The notes: generated from the sequence alone by a model not told the origin. DNA of 56,261 bases from Candidatus Micrarchaeaceae archaeon (GCA_027310755.1 DAIDAE010000002.1:1-56261), one strand, 5' to 3'; shown: positions 8,236-16,622, counted from the first letter of the stretch. Program-made: numbers and translations.

Positions 8236-9528
8236 TTACCTGTACATTCTTTTCAGCCTGTCGCTTGCAAGTATTACAACCCCTGCGCCGGCCAGCACGA
8301 CCAGGGCAGCGATTATGTACGGCGTTTCTCCCTGTGTTTTTGAAGGCACATCTATGAAGCCGCCATAAACATCGGCTGGAGTTGCTGCCGTTCCGTTCGA
8401 AATGAAATACATTTTTGTGCCAGCCCCAAGCGACTCATTTTCCAAAACCGTAACGTTCTCAACCGTCTGGTTTTCAGCCAGGGCCGGGACGCACACGCCA
8501 TTCGACGGCGGTGTCGCACATATTCCACTGTATTGTGTCGGTGCGGTTGCATCTATGTATATGAAGTATAACGCCCAAGCGAGGATGAATATGCCAAGCA
8601 GCATCGCAGGTATCCTCTTTCTCCAGTAAACGTGCGGATTTCTGTCGACCAGCGGGAACAGCAGCAACAACACAAAAAGCAGTGCCGGGCCCCATATCAA
8701 TGAATACGGGCCGAACACGTCAAGCATTTTGTCATTGACAAAAAGTATCGCCTCTACGGGCTTTGTTATCATTATGGTGGGATCGTACACCCCGGGATGA
8801 CCTATCGGTGCAGGTGATATCAGGGCCAATGTTCCAATAAAAGCGGTGAGTATGCAGCCAAACCCTGCAAGCAGTTTTAGGTGGGTCAGGAAGTTTGAGG
8901 TCCCCTCTCCTGCCGTTGTCCTTGCAATCGCGTTTTTTGTAACCTTCGGGGATATTCCTATCTTTTCAATCAAATACATATGTATTGCGAGCAGGAGCAA
9001 TAGCGCAACGATCATGATGCTGGTATGCGCTACGGCATCCGGTCCGACCATCTGGCTAATCGGAATGCTTAAGCCGAACAGCGCAGCCGTCTGCTGGGAT
9101 CTTATCGCAGCGTCCGCACCTATTTGGTCCAGAGTCAGCGTGGTACCCAGGTATGTCAGAAACAGTATGGTGAAGAACATCGCCAAACCTACAAAATATA
9201 ACATTCTCCTGGGTTTTTTGTAGCTCCCGGTTATTATGACTCTTGCCAAATGCAGTCCTATCATTACAATGATTATGTTTGCAGCCCAAAGGTGTATGCT
9301 CCTCGCATATTCGCCGAATGGGACGTTTTCGATGAGATTTAGCGTGCTTGAATATGCCTGCTGCGCGGTCGGGATGTAGAACAGGGCCATATACATTCCA
9401 GATAGCATAAGTAGAACAAGGCATACGAGCGTCAGGCCCCCAAGCATGTAGGGCAGAGTGTTTGCGTACTTCTGCACCGGATGGTTAAAATTCGATGCCA
9501 TGCCGTGCAAGGACTTATTTACACCCAT
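8236..9528 (-). CDS. Cytochrome b, bc/b6-type
   Basis: 430 residues, about ten membrane helices. Di-heme ligands: RSIHLWAAN...GLHLARV (His-x13-His, helix B) and AHTSIMIV...AIHMYLI (His-x14-His, helix D). The x14 spacing is the cytochrome b6-type arrangement. The N-terminal four-helix bundle is followed by more helices, a polar extracytoplasmic loop near residues 330-390 with two cysteines (ICATPPSNGVC), and a last helix. It would carry electrons between quinol and a Rieske partner or another oxidase. No Rieske gene lies nearby. TTTATTTTTT upstream could be a promoter element. Confidence 0.9.
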   Translation of the reverse strand: MGVNKSLHGMASNFNHPVQKYANTLPYMLGGLTLVCLVLLMLSGMYMALFYIPTAQQAYSSTLNLIENVPFGEYARSIHLWAANIIIVMIGLHLARVIITGSYKKPRRMLYFVGLAMFFTILFLTYLGTTLTLDQIGADAAIRSQQTAALFGLSIPISQMVGPDAVAHTSIMIVALLLLLAIHMYLIEKIGISPKVTKNAIARTTAGEGTSNFLTHLKLLAGFGCILTAFIGTLALISPAPIGHPGVYDPTIMITKPVEAILFVNDKMLDVFGPYSLIWGPALLFVLLLLFPLVDRNPHVYWRKRIPAMLLGIFILAWALYFIYIDATAPTQYSGICATPPSNGVCVPALAENQTVENVTVLENESLGAGTKMYFISNGTAATPADVYGGFIDVPSKTQGETPYIIAALVVLAGAGVVILASDRLKRMYR

Positions 9529-9628
9529 AGCTAATACCTTGAAGCATAAGCTTAAAAAATAAATCCCTCCCCTCTCATTTTTCGTATCGGAACGCGTAAT
9601 CCAGAAGGGGTGAAGGCGCGATTTCCGG

Positions 9629-9697
9629 TCACATCAGCCTTCTCCTTAGCCTTCTCCTCCTTGCTCTTACCTGCCTTCCCTTTGATAAGTGTGTCAT
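9629..9697 (-). CDS. Possible 22-residue arginine-rich peptide
   Basis: An ATG at 9697 opens a 22-codon frame (MTHLSKGRQVRARRRR...) ending at TGA 9629. ATATAAATAT lies about 36 nt upstream on the same strand. Size and Arg content recall very small basic ribosomal proteins such as eL41, but there is no sequence match I can defend. An overlapping frame (KGKAGKSKEEKAKEKAD) also looks protein-like but has no start codon, so a frameshifted gene is possible. Confidence 0.3.
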   Translation of the reverse strand: MTHLSKGRQVRARRRRLRRRLM

Positions 9698-9761
9698 AAG
9701 ATCAGAATTATAATAAGTCCAGCATATTTATATGGATGGGTCGAGTGCCCTTGCCCAGCTG

Positions 9762-10565
9762 CTATTTCAAAAGGATCCCGCCGTCTATTACTATTTGCGA
9801 CCCTGTCATGTAAGTCGACATCTCCGATGCAAGGAACAACACCGCTTTTCCAATGTCATCCGGGTCTCCCAGCTTGCCCATTGGTATATTGTTAATAAAG
9901 GCCTGCATGACCTTTTCCATGTCCATGCCGGGCGCCGGCGGCATCGCCTGATTTAATTTTTGCACCCCAGGAGTCAAGATGCCTCCCGGGGCCACCGCGT
10001 TGACCCATATCTTGTGAGGCGCCAATTCCAGTGCTATGTTTTTTGTAAATCCCCACACCCCGTGCTTGGATGCATCATAATGCGCAAGCCCGACCATTGA
10101 AGGGTGCAATGCATCTATAGAAGTGATATTGATTATTCTGCCTCCGGCCTTTCGCCTTATCATCTCGTCTGCCACATACCTAGTGCAAAGGAAAACTCCC
10201 CGAAGATTAACAGCTATCACCTTGTCAAAATCGGCAGCTTTCATTTGCAGCAATGGGATCTCCGGATAGATTCCTGCGTTATTCACAAGGATGTCTATGG
10301 CGCCAAAATCTCTGACCACCGCGTTAACCAGGTTCTTTACGCTTTCTTCGTCCGAAACATCTGTTCTTATTGCCTTGGCCCTAAAACCCAGCTTTCTAAG
10401 GGCCTCCGCGGCCGCCATGCCTTCGCCCTCGGTTCTATTTGCTATTATCACATTAGCGCCAGCTTCGGCCAGTCTATACGCTATCCCATAGCCTATCCCT
10501 ACAGCGCCGCCAGTCACTATTGCGGTTTTGCCAGAAAGATTGAGCAAGTTTTGCAGGGCCTCCAC
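9762..10565 (-). CDS. SDR-family oxidoreductase
   Basis: 267 residues, GTG start. A classical short-chain dehydrogenase: the nucleotide-binding TGGAVGIGYG near residue 18, NNAG near residue 96, Ser in NITSID and the catalytic YDASKHG. The Arg in IANRTEG after beta-2 favours NADP(H). The C-terminal VIDGGILLK is typical of the glucose dehydrogenase/3-oxoacyl reductase group. Substrate unknown; sugar or ketone oxidation is possible. It is divergent from the DoxD-like gene, with an A/T-rich gap between them. Confidence 0.9.
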   Translation of the reverse strand: MEALQNLLNLSGKTAIVTGGAVGIGYGIAYRLAEAGANVIIANRTEGEGMAAAEALRKLGFRAKAIRTDVSDEESVKNLVNAVVRDFGAIDILVNNAGIYPEIPLLQMKAADFDKVIAVNLRGVFLCTRYVADEMIRRKAGGRIINITSIDALHPSMVGLAHYDASKHGVWGFTKNIALELAPHKIWVNAVAPGGILTPGVQKLNQAMPPAPGMDMEKVMQAFINNIPMGKLGDPDDIGKAVLFLASEMSTYMTGSQIVIDGGILLK

Positions 10566-10659
10566 GGTATCGCCTTACAGTCAATAAATATAACCTGTTA
10601 ACTATACTTCTAGATAGTGGGGCTTTAATAAATTCCATTTTAATATTTGATGAGTGTAT

Positions 10660-11178
10660 ATGGCAGAACAATGGTTCCACAAGCGCAGGGATGCAATCAA
10701 GACGTTCATACGCGTAGTTTTCGGAATAGTCTGGCTCATTGACGGTTCATTAAAATTTCAGCCGGGCATGAGCGATACGTTCATCCAGATGATTCAGGGC
10801 GCTGCACAGGGGCAGCCGGCCTGGCTAATGCCATGGTTTAATTTTTGGGCCTCCGCGGTTGCCCCGAACCCGGCGTTTTGGGTGTCATTTATAGGAATAT
10901 GCGAGGTGCTGTTGGGACTAGCATTAATCTTCGGCTTCATGAGAAAAATATCATATACGCTTGGCGCATTGCTCAGCCTATTCATATGGTCTATCCCAGA
11001 GGGCCTCGGCGGCCCGTACGGCCCAAGCTCGACAGACATAGGCACTGGAATAATATACGCGCTGGTCTTCCTTGCGCTGATGGCAATAAATGCTGGATAC
11101 GGGCCGAGCAGACTGTCGCTGGACCACTGGATCGAGAAAAGAATCAGTTGGTGGGCCATGATTGCGGAGTTCGAATGA
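10660..11178 (+). CDS. DoxD/DoxX-like membrane protein
   Basis: 172 residues from the ATG at 10660 (GTG at 10654 also in frame). Four hydrophobic helices with the family pattern: IRVVFGIVWLIDGSLKFQP in helix 1, a polar segment, FIGICEVLLGLALIFG and a late helix followed by a basic tail. DoxD is the large subunit of the archaeal thiosulfate:quinone oxidoreductase and DoxX is a broader relative. No DoxA gene lies nearby, so thiosulfate oxidation is not established; a quinone-linked redox role is the reasonable guess. Confidence 0.75.
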   Translation: MAEQWFHKRRDAIKTFIRVVFGIVWLIDGSLKFQPGMSDTFIQMIQGAAQGQPAWLMPWFNFWASAVAPNPAFWVSFIGICEVLLGLALIFGFMRKISYTLGALLSLFIWSIPEGLGGPYGPSSTDIGTGIIYALVFLALMAINAGYGPSRLSLDHWIEKRISWWAMIAEFE

Positions 11179-11196
11179 ATATTGCACGGGACGCCC

Positions 11197-11488
11197 ATGC
11201 AAGGTCCCCAATATCCCCACCCCTATCCCTACCATGAATACAAAGTAGCGGCAGGCCATAGCCCTCCTTCTGTTTTATGCAGCATTGGACTGAGCGTCGA
11301 AATTATCGACTTGCATACCGGCACACCATCGGCGCGTTTCATCCATCACAATATCGCTCGTCGCGTCATCGCTTGACATTGCTCTGGTATCGTTTCTGTT
11401 CCGAATTAGGCCCTGGGCCATATGTGCTTTATATGGTATGGGAGGAGCTTCCTCCTTTCGGTTGGCTGCTCACCTGCCACTATTGTAG
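11197..11488 (+). pseudogene. Decayed small membrane protein gene
   Basis: A Pro/Tyr-rich start (MQGPQYPHPYPYHEYKVAA) reads in one frame from the ATG at 11197. The adjacent frame then reads AIALLLFYAALD, an in-frame TGA (11291-11293), and a hydrophobic stretch VSSITISLVASSLDIALVSFLF ending at TAG 11486. One frameshift and one stop would have to be corrected to give a protein of about 97 residues with two or three membrane helices. Sequencing error is an alternative. This explains the otherwise empty gap after the DoxD-like gene. Confidence 0.45.
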
Positions 11489-11580
11489 GATCATAGCGAA
11501 TTCAAGATATAATAAGTTTTTGTATCCCTATTGCCCAGGCCTATCTAATCATTTTTATTAATTTACATCCCTATACGCTT

Positions 11581-11928
11581 ATGACATTGTTTTTGATACT
11601 GCCGTTGCTTGACCTTCTAAGCTCCATAATCAGCGTAGTCGTGCTTTTGGTGTTGATATTTTTTGTCATAGGCATAATATTTTTCATCGGAAGGGTCGTC
11701 TCAGGCCTTGCGGTAAACAGCGTCCTAGGACTCGTTTCAATATGGGCGGTGAACATGTTCTTCGGCCTGGGCATTGGCATAAACCTGCTGACGATAGTGG
11801 TCGTGGCGGTGTTCGGGCTTCCCGCCGTGCTCATCCTGGTGGTGCTCAAACTGCTAGGAATACAGATATTCGGGCTTCCCGCAGCGGCCAACACGCTACT
11901 TGCCGCGCTGGCGATGCTGCACCCTTAG
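11581..11928 (+). CDS. BofA-like (pro-sigmaK inhibitor family) membrane protein
   Basis: 115 residues, nearly all hydrophobic. The segment VSGLAVNSVLGLVSIWAVNMFFGLGIGINLLT followed by VFGLPAVLILVVLKLLGI carries the Asn and Gly pattern of BofA proteins (Asn-rich helix, then INxLT, then GxPA). In spore formers BofA restrains an intramembrane protease; archaea have no sigma-K, so the role here is unknown. A TATA element about 25 nt upstream (TTTTTATTAA) implies a leaderless start. Its TAG overlaps the stop of the convergent histone gene. Confidence 0.75.
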   Translation: MTLFLILPLLDLLSSIISVVVLLVLIFFVIGIIFFIGRVVSGLAVNSVLGLVSIWAVNMFFGLGIGINLLTIVVVAVFGLPAVLILVVLKLLGIQIFGLPAAANTLLAALAMLHP

Positions 11929-12134
11929 TTGGTGGCGAGTTTTATATCAGAAACATCAACGGTCTTCCTTTTTGCGTGCTTCGCGAGCTTTACCGCCCTC
12001 TCCGCCACCGTCAGCGCGGTCCTGTTCATGTTCCTGTGGAACAGGTCCACTGCGTCATTGCTTGCGCGCGAGGCGCCGGCCATTTTTAGTATCCTCTTCA
12101 CAGTTGACTTTGGAATATACATTTTGTCCCCCAT
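11925..12134 (-). CDS. Archaeal histone
   Basis: 69 residues from the ATG at 12134 (the track begins at a TTG one codon earlier). It is a complete single histone fold: IPKSTVKRILKMAG (helix 1), a long central helix with AERAVKLAKHAKR, then RKTVDVSDIKLA (loop 2 and helix 3, with the typical RKTV and DI). It should dimerise and wrap DNA. Differences from HMfB-type histones are the N-terminal MGDKMY extension and NMNRTALTV in the central helix. GCTTAAATAC upstream predicts initiation about 11 nt before the ATG. Confidence 0.9.
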   Translation of the reverse strand: MGDKMYIPKSTVKRILKMAGASRASNDAVDLFHRNMNRTALTVAERAVKLAKHAKRKTVDVSDIKLATN

Positions 12135-12166
12135 CAAAATACGGTAGGATAAGTGACGATAAAAAA

Positions 12167-12176
12167 GTATTTAAGC
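12167..12176 (-). promoter_or_regulatory. TATA box of the histone gene
   Basis: GCTTAAATAC on the minus strand. Initiation about 26 nt downstream falls near 12145, leaving a leader of about 11 nt before the ATG at 12134. Confidence 0.45.
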
Positions 12177-12201
12177 GATCCGCAAACTTTGATTAGCGGA
12201 A

Positions 12202-12768
12202 TTACTCGTTTACGTCGTAGTCCATTTTCGCGCCAAATTCCCTCTCCAATATGCCGAAGAGGATGTCATCAATGAACTCCCCCTTTTGGTAAATACCCTG
12301 CCTTCCCACGCCCTCCCTGGCAAAGCCCAGTCCGGTGAGGAGATTTATCGACGGTTTGTTGGTTGCCAGTGCCTTCGCATGTATCCTGTTGAATTTTAGG
12401 GAGCCGAACGCGAACGAAAGCACCAGTCTTATCGCCTCCTTCGCGTAGCCCTTCCTCCTGTGTTCCTTCCCTATCCAGTACCCTATCTCGCCACTCCTGT
12501 TCCCCAGGTCAAGTTTCAGCACCATGGCCCCGACAAGTTTATTGCCGGCGATTATCCCGAAATTCAGGGCAGTGTTGTCCATCTGCGAGCTAATCGCCAA
12601 TCCGATAAAAGCGATGGCATCGCGCCTGGTGAACGGGTGAGGTATCCTTGAGAGGTCTGCCATATTGTCCGAAATGTCCTGCTCGTCCGCCACCGCGGCA
12701 AAACTATCAGCGTCCTCCATCGCTAGGCTCCTTAGTATGACACCGGAACCTTTGGATTTTATTTCCAT
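12202..12768 (-). CDS. GNAT acetyltransferase, RimJ/RimL-like
   Basis: 188 residues. A typical GNAT fold: strands followed by the acetyl-CoA loop in IGKEHRRKGYAKEAIRLVL, then FNRIHAKALATNKPSINLLTGLGFAREG, the RimJ/RimL/SpeG-type C-terminal signature. Such enzymes acetylate protein N-termini or small amines; the acceptor here is unknown. Its ATG follows the Hel308 stop directly (12768/12769), so the two genes are surely co-transcribed, though a shared function is not implied. Confidence 0.9.
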   Translation of the reverse strand: MEIKSKGSGVILRSLAMEDADSFAAVADEQDISDNMADLSRIPHPFTRRDAIAFIGLAISSQMDNTALNFGIIAGNKLVGAMVLKLDLGNRSGEIGYWIGKEHRRKGYAKEAIRLVLSFAFGSLKFNRIHAKALATNKPSINLLTGLGFAREGVGRQGIYQKGEFIDDILFGILEREFGAKMDYDVNE

Positions 12769-14901
12769 CTATTCAACCTGCGAGAGTATCTTCGATGAAA
12801 TTTCCTTCCCGAATATCCTTGACACCTTATCCTTATTATTCCTGATGTCGGCAACGGTCCTTATGCCATTGATATAGAGCGTGCGCGCCCTGACCCTTCC
12901 TATCTGCTGGAGCCTCACAAGATCGAGGAGCTCCTCCTTTATCCCGTACCTTATCCTGACCCTCAGGTCTATGAGGTCGTGCAGGGGTTTGTGCGCGAGC
13001 TTTGCGAGCTCTGTTGCTGAGTATATCATCCAGTCCGCGTTTGAGAGCTTGGAGAAGACTTCCCCTGGCGTGGTCCTGTACTTTTTGACTATATCCTGCT
13101 CGCGCAGTTCTTCGATCCAGTCCTTGAGCATCAGGGCGGTGCTGAATGCCCTTACTGGGTCGTAGGCGCCGTAATCCATCCTCTCAAATTCGTTATATAT
13201 TTTCTTGTCCTTGAAAATGAACCTGTATGCCGCAAACATCCCCTCTGCTTCCTCTGTCGCCCTTACGTACGGCTTCATCTCCAAAGTGTTGCATACCATG
13301 TAGAGATTTCCGATTATGTCGTTGGTTTGCTCAAGAACATTGAGCATCCATCTTGCGCTGAGCGGGTCTATGTAGAGCTCGCTTACTCTCTTACCTATCT
13401 TTGTCGCTTTGTAGGTTTCCTTTTCGACTTCTTCTATGAATTCGTATTCTGTAAGATCCTTTGTTATCTCATCTATCAGGTTCTTGATGTGCTTTTCGTT
13501 GCCGTATTGGAATCCGTAGAAGCTTTTCATTAGGAACTTGTGTATCGCCTTCTTGTCGTTTAGGAAGTTCTCGGCGATGAAGGAAAGAACGTGTGTTCTA
13601 AGCACTGGAATTATCCCTAGCTTAGATTCTATGTCCTCAGGAGATGCGAGTATGTAGTTTTTGTAAAGCTCAGCCACTCTTTCCTTGTATGGTGCAATAA
13701 GCAAAGCCCTGCCCTCTGTGTCGTATTTCGGCCTTCCCGCCCTGCCAAAGAGCTGGAGAACCTCGTTCACGCTCATCATTTCGTTTGAGCCGTTGTCATA
13801 TCTTGTTACATCTCTTATCAAGACCGTGTGAGCCGGGAGGTTAACCCCGTAGCCAAGTGTTGTAGTAGAACAAAGCGCCTTGATAAGATTGTTTTTGAAA
13901 GCATTTTCTATCAGTGCCCTCTGTCCATTCATAAGACCGGCATGATGGAATGCAACTCCCCTCTTGACCAGCTTCGAAAGTTTTTCGCACTGATCAGTCG
14001 GTCTGTCAAGAACATTTAGAACCGATTCGCCAATAGCGCTTAGTTGTTCTTTTTCGCCGGCAGTAAGGCGCTTTTCTACATGTTCAGCAAGTTTTGTTGC
14101 TCCAGCCTCAGCGTTCCTTTTTGTGGAGTAGAAAAATAGTACCTGCTTCTTTCTTTCAAGCGTATCCTCCAGTACCCTTATCTCAGGAATTGGACTTGTG
14201 CCTCCCAGTTCTTCCTCTTCAGGCTCGCCAGCGTATCTTTCATCAAGAAAATATGCCTTTCCATTATGCTCTATGCCTTTTTTCAGCTTCACGGGTCTGT
14301 ATTCGCTGACAACCAGTTTTGCATTCAGCCATTTTGCAAGCTCCACTGCATTTCCTATGGTTGCGCTCAGCGCGATTATTTGAGCATCGCAGGTATTTGC
14401 GAGCTTTGTTATGAGCACTTCGAGTGTTGGTCCCCTAGATGCATCGTCAAGCATGTGTATTTCATCAAACACTACGCAGCCGATCCTGTCCAGCCAGTTT
14501 ATTCCGTGCCTAAGCAGGCTGTCAAACTTCTCCGTAGATACGAATAGCACTTCATAACCCTGCAGCCACTGATCATTGGCGTCAAGATCGCCTATCGATA
14601 TTGTAGATCTTATGTATGGATAGGCCTCCTTGAACTCATTGAACTTCTCAAGAACCAGGGCGCGCATCGGTGCAATGTATACTGCCTTCTTGTTCTTTGA
14701 TAGAACGGCATTGGCACACGCAATCTCTGCAACCAGCGTCTTCCCGCTTGCAGTGGGAGAAGCTACCACTATATTCTCTCCGGTCAATAGCCCCTTTTCT
14801 ATGGCGCTTTCCTGCGGAGGGGTGAACTCCTTGATGCCGCGACTGGATATAGATTCAATAATCTCGTTAGGGAGCTTTCCCTTTATCGAGTGAAGGTCCA
14901 T
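12769..14901 (-). CDS. hel308: Hel308/HelQ-type DNA helicase
   Basis: 710 residues. A Ski2-like superfamily 2 helicase that unwinds stalled or branched replication forks 3-prime to 5-prime. Motif I is ASPTASGKT (about residues 48-55), motif II DEIH (about 145), motif III ALSATIGN, motif VI QLFGRAGRP. The C-terminal part has the winged-helix/ratchet region and a final helix-hairpin-helix segment (QQIGRVRARTLYINGI). The Q-motif region (FTPPQESAIEKGLL) is intact. CTTTAATATATTG on the minus strand, about 25 nt upstream, implies an almost leaderless message. Confidence 0.93.
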   Translation of the reverse strand: MDLHSIKGKLPNEIIESISSRGIKEFTPPQESAIEKGLLTGENIVVASPTASGKTLVAEIACANAVLSKNKKAVYIAPMRALVLEKFNEFKEAYPYIRSTISIGDLDANDQWLQGYEVLFVSTEKFDSLLRHGINWLDRIGCVVFDEIHMLDDASRGPTLEVLITKLANTCDAQIIALSATIGNAVELAKWLNAKLVVSEYRPVKLKKGIEHNGKAYFLDERYAGEPEEEELGGTSPIPEIRVLEDTLERKKQVLFFYSTKRNAEAGATKLAEHVEKRLTAGEKEQLSAIGESVLNVLDRPTDQCEKLSKLVKRGVAFHHAGLMNGQRALIENAFKNNLIKALCSTTTLGYGVNLPAHTVLIRDVTRYDNGSNEMMSVNEVLQLFGRAGRPKYDTEGRALLIAPYKERVAELYKNYILASPEDIESKLGIIPVLRTHVLSFIAENFLNDKKAIHKFLMKSFYGFQYGNEKHIKNLIDEITKDLTEYEFIEEVEKETYKATKIGKRVSELYIDPLSARWMLNVLEQTNDIIGNLYMVCNTLEMKPYVRATEEAEGMFAAYRFIFKDKKIYNEFERMDYGAYDPVRAFSTALMLKDWIEELREQDIVKKYRTTPGEVFSKLSNADWMIYSATELAKLAHKPLHDLIDLRVRIRYGIKEELLDLVRLQQIGRVRARTLYINGIRTVADIRNNKDKVSRIFGKEISSKILSQVE

Positions 14902-15055
14902 AATGTTATTTCGGGTTCAATATATTAAAGCTGTATAGGAATTTTGAGAATCCCTATTCCCATATTCCGTCACTTCCAGGCCCGAAGATTCCGGGTATTA
15001 TAATTCATTCTGACGCAGTCGATAGGTGAAGGAAAAGGCTGAAAATGGTGTGGGT

Positions 15056-15139
15056 AGATGTGGTGGAGTTGCATGCAGATGCATGCACTCCGGGTGGGTG
15101 TTGGGTGATAAAATAGATTACCTTATCACTGCCACATCT
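15056..15139 (-). ncRNA. Candidate structured RNA, three-stem junction
   Basis: Minus-strand reading: closing stem AGATGTGG/CCACATCT (8 bp); hairpin GTGATAA/TTATCAC (7 bp, 11-nt loop); a C-rich 13-nt linker (CCAACACCCACCC); hairpin GGAGT-GCATGC / GCATGC-A-ACTCC (11 bp, one bulge, ATCT loop); then the closing strand. TTTAAATA at 15163-15170 sits about 26 nt before the first paired base, and T-rich tracts (CATTTTC, CCTTTTCC) follow the last stem. No known archaeal RNA family was recognised (not 5S, SRP or RNase P RNA). The plus strand would fold similarly, so strand rests on the promoter. Confidence 0.5.
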
Positions 15140-15162
15140 GATAGGATATACGGCTTTGCACA

Positions 15163-15170
15163 TATTTAAA
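15163..15170 (-). promoter_or_regulatory. TATA box for the candidate RNA
   Basis: TTTAAATA on the minus strand, preceded by GCGTGG. The expected start (about 15140) coincides with the first base of the closing stem. Confidence 0.4.
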
Positions 15171-15323
15171 CCACGCTAAAAATATAAAAATGGAAGTGAA
15201 AATCTGCCTTTTTGTAACCCCACTTCCGCCATATGCCGTATAACGCTGTTATAAATCCCGGAATCCATCCACAGTCCCCTTTTTAAGCCTTCCCCTCCTC
15301 ATCGAGAGCACAGCCATAGAAAG

Positions 15324-15335
15324 GTTTAAATATTT
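15324..15335 (+). promoter_or_regulatory. Promoter of tfb
   Basis: GAAAGG followed by TTTAAATATTTA is a strong BRE plus TATA combination. Predicted initiation near 15355 leaves an unusually long leader of about 80 nt before the ATG at 15438. Confidence 0.55.
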
Positions 15336-15437
15336 ATTCCCGCATAATAACTGCAGGAAGTGTAACCTATTTTTGATAATTCTGAGAAAGTCTAGTTTTA
15401 TCCCTTGAGTTATCGAAAGGAACCTAAAGTGAACAAC

Positions 15438-16622
15438 ATGGCAAAATCGAGAGCAAAAAAGACCAAGAAAACGAACAGCACAAGACAGGCGCAGAGGAAA
15501 ACAGCGCCCAGCTCACCGGCTATTAAGAAGATAGTTGTTAAGGACAACAAGCTCAGCATAGAGTCCCCGATGAAGAGGGCACGTGGAAGGCCACGCGCAA
15601 TGATGGGCATAATGGACAATGCAGATATGGGGCAGACCGCAGACATGGATCTGCCAGCTTCCGTCGGCGCATTGATGGGGCCTCGTTCCGGTCCTGAACC
15701 GGCAAAGACCCATGAAAGGGTAAGCAAGTGCCCAAGCTGCGGATCGACAGACCTTATGTTTGACAACGAGCGCGGAGAGCTTGTATGCAACGGCTGCGGC
15801 CTGGTTATCGAGGAAAACGTAACAGACACGGGCCCAGAATGGAGGGCATTTGATGCAGACCAGAGGAACAGCAGGGCGAGGACGGGCGCACCGATAAAGT
15901 ACACAAAGCCCAACCGCGGCCTTGTTACGGAGATTGACCTTTATAATAAGGATATAAGGGGGGTAAGGATACCTTCGAAGCGCCAGGCACAGCTCTACAG
16001 GATGAGGAAGTGGCACAAGAGGGCTTCAATCGCTTCATCCAGCGAGAGGAACTACCTAATAGCATTGCCAGAACTAAACAGGGTTGCATCATACCTGGGA
16101 TTGCCTGACAACATAAGGGAAAGCGCAGCACTCCTTTACAGGAAGTGCGTGCAGAACAACCTCATAAGGGGGCGTCCTATCGAGACTGTGGTCCAGGCGG
16201 TTATCTACGCGGCTTGCAGGAGTGCGGGAATGCCAAGGACACTAGATGAGATTTCAAGCATATCGGGTCTTCCTAAGAAGGAGATAGGAAGGGCATACCG
16301 TGTGATTTCACACGAGCTGGGCCTAAAGATACCACTCACGGACCCTATAAGCTACGTCCCAAGATACGTCAACGCCCTTAAGCTGAGCGGCGAGGCCCAG
16401 GAGAAGTCAATAGAGCTCCTGAAGGATGCCATGAAGAAGGGTCTTGTATCTGGAAGAAGCCCGACAGGGGTAAGCGCTGCCGCGGTATACATCGCCGGCG
16501 CATTGGCAGGGGAGAGAAGGACCCAGAAGGAGGTGGCCGATGTAGCCGGAGTAACCGAGGTTACGATCAGGAACAGGTACAGGGAGCTCAAGGAGCAGCT
16601 CAACATTGACGTCAATCTGTGA
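15438..16622 (+). CDS. tfb: Transcription initiation factor B with N-terminal extension
   Basis: 394 residues from the ATG at 15438; the track ORF begins at an upstream TTG. TFB recruits RNA polymerase to the TBP-promoter complex. The zinc ribbon (CPSCGS...CNGCGL) begins only near residue 97; two cyclin repeats follow (NRVASYLGLP...; YVNALKLSGEAQEKS...) and the C-terminal helix-turn-helix is intact (TQKEVADVAGVTEVTIRNRY). The B-finger region (GPEWRAFD) is present. The extra 95 residues are basic, then acidic, with an AT-hook-like ARGRPRA near residue 50. Typical archaeal TFBs are about 300-320 residues. Confidence 0.93.
   Translation: MAKSRAKKTKKTNSTRQAQRKTAPSSPAIKKIVVKDNKLSIESPMKRARGRPRAMMGIMDNADMGQTADMDLPASVGALMGPRSGPEPAKTHERVSKCPSCGSTDLMFDNERGELVCNGCGLVIEENVTDTGPEWRAFDADQRNSRARTGAPIKYTKPNRGLVTEIDLYNKDIRGVRIPSKRQAQLYRMRKWHKRASIASSSERNYLIALPELNRVASYLGLPDNIRESAALLYRKCVQNNLIRGRPIETVVQAVIYAACRSAGMPRTLDEISSISGLPKKEIGRAYRVISHELGLKIPLTDPISYVPRYVNALKLSGEAQEKSIELLKDAMKKGLVSGRSPTGVSAAAVYIAGALAGERRTQKEVADVAGVTEVTIRNRYRELKEQLNIDVNL

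Larger units (their letters stand above)
14902..15437. other. 536-bp gap between hel308 and tfb
   Basis: No convincing protein-coding frame. It holds the hel308 TATA box (around 14919-14931), a candidate structured RNA (15056-15139) with its own minus-strand TATA box (15163-15170), and the tfb promoter (around 15324-15335). The stretch 15175-15320 is A/T-rich with no clear feature. Confidence 0.6.

Noticed and set aside
15091-15106. Possible G-quadruplex (GGGTGGGTGTTGGG)
   Set aside because: Only three adjacent G-tracts; on the minus strand the same bases are the C-rich linker of the RNA candidate.
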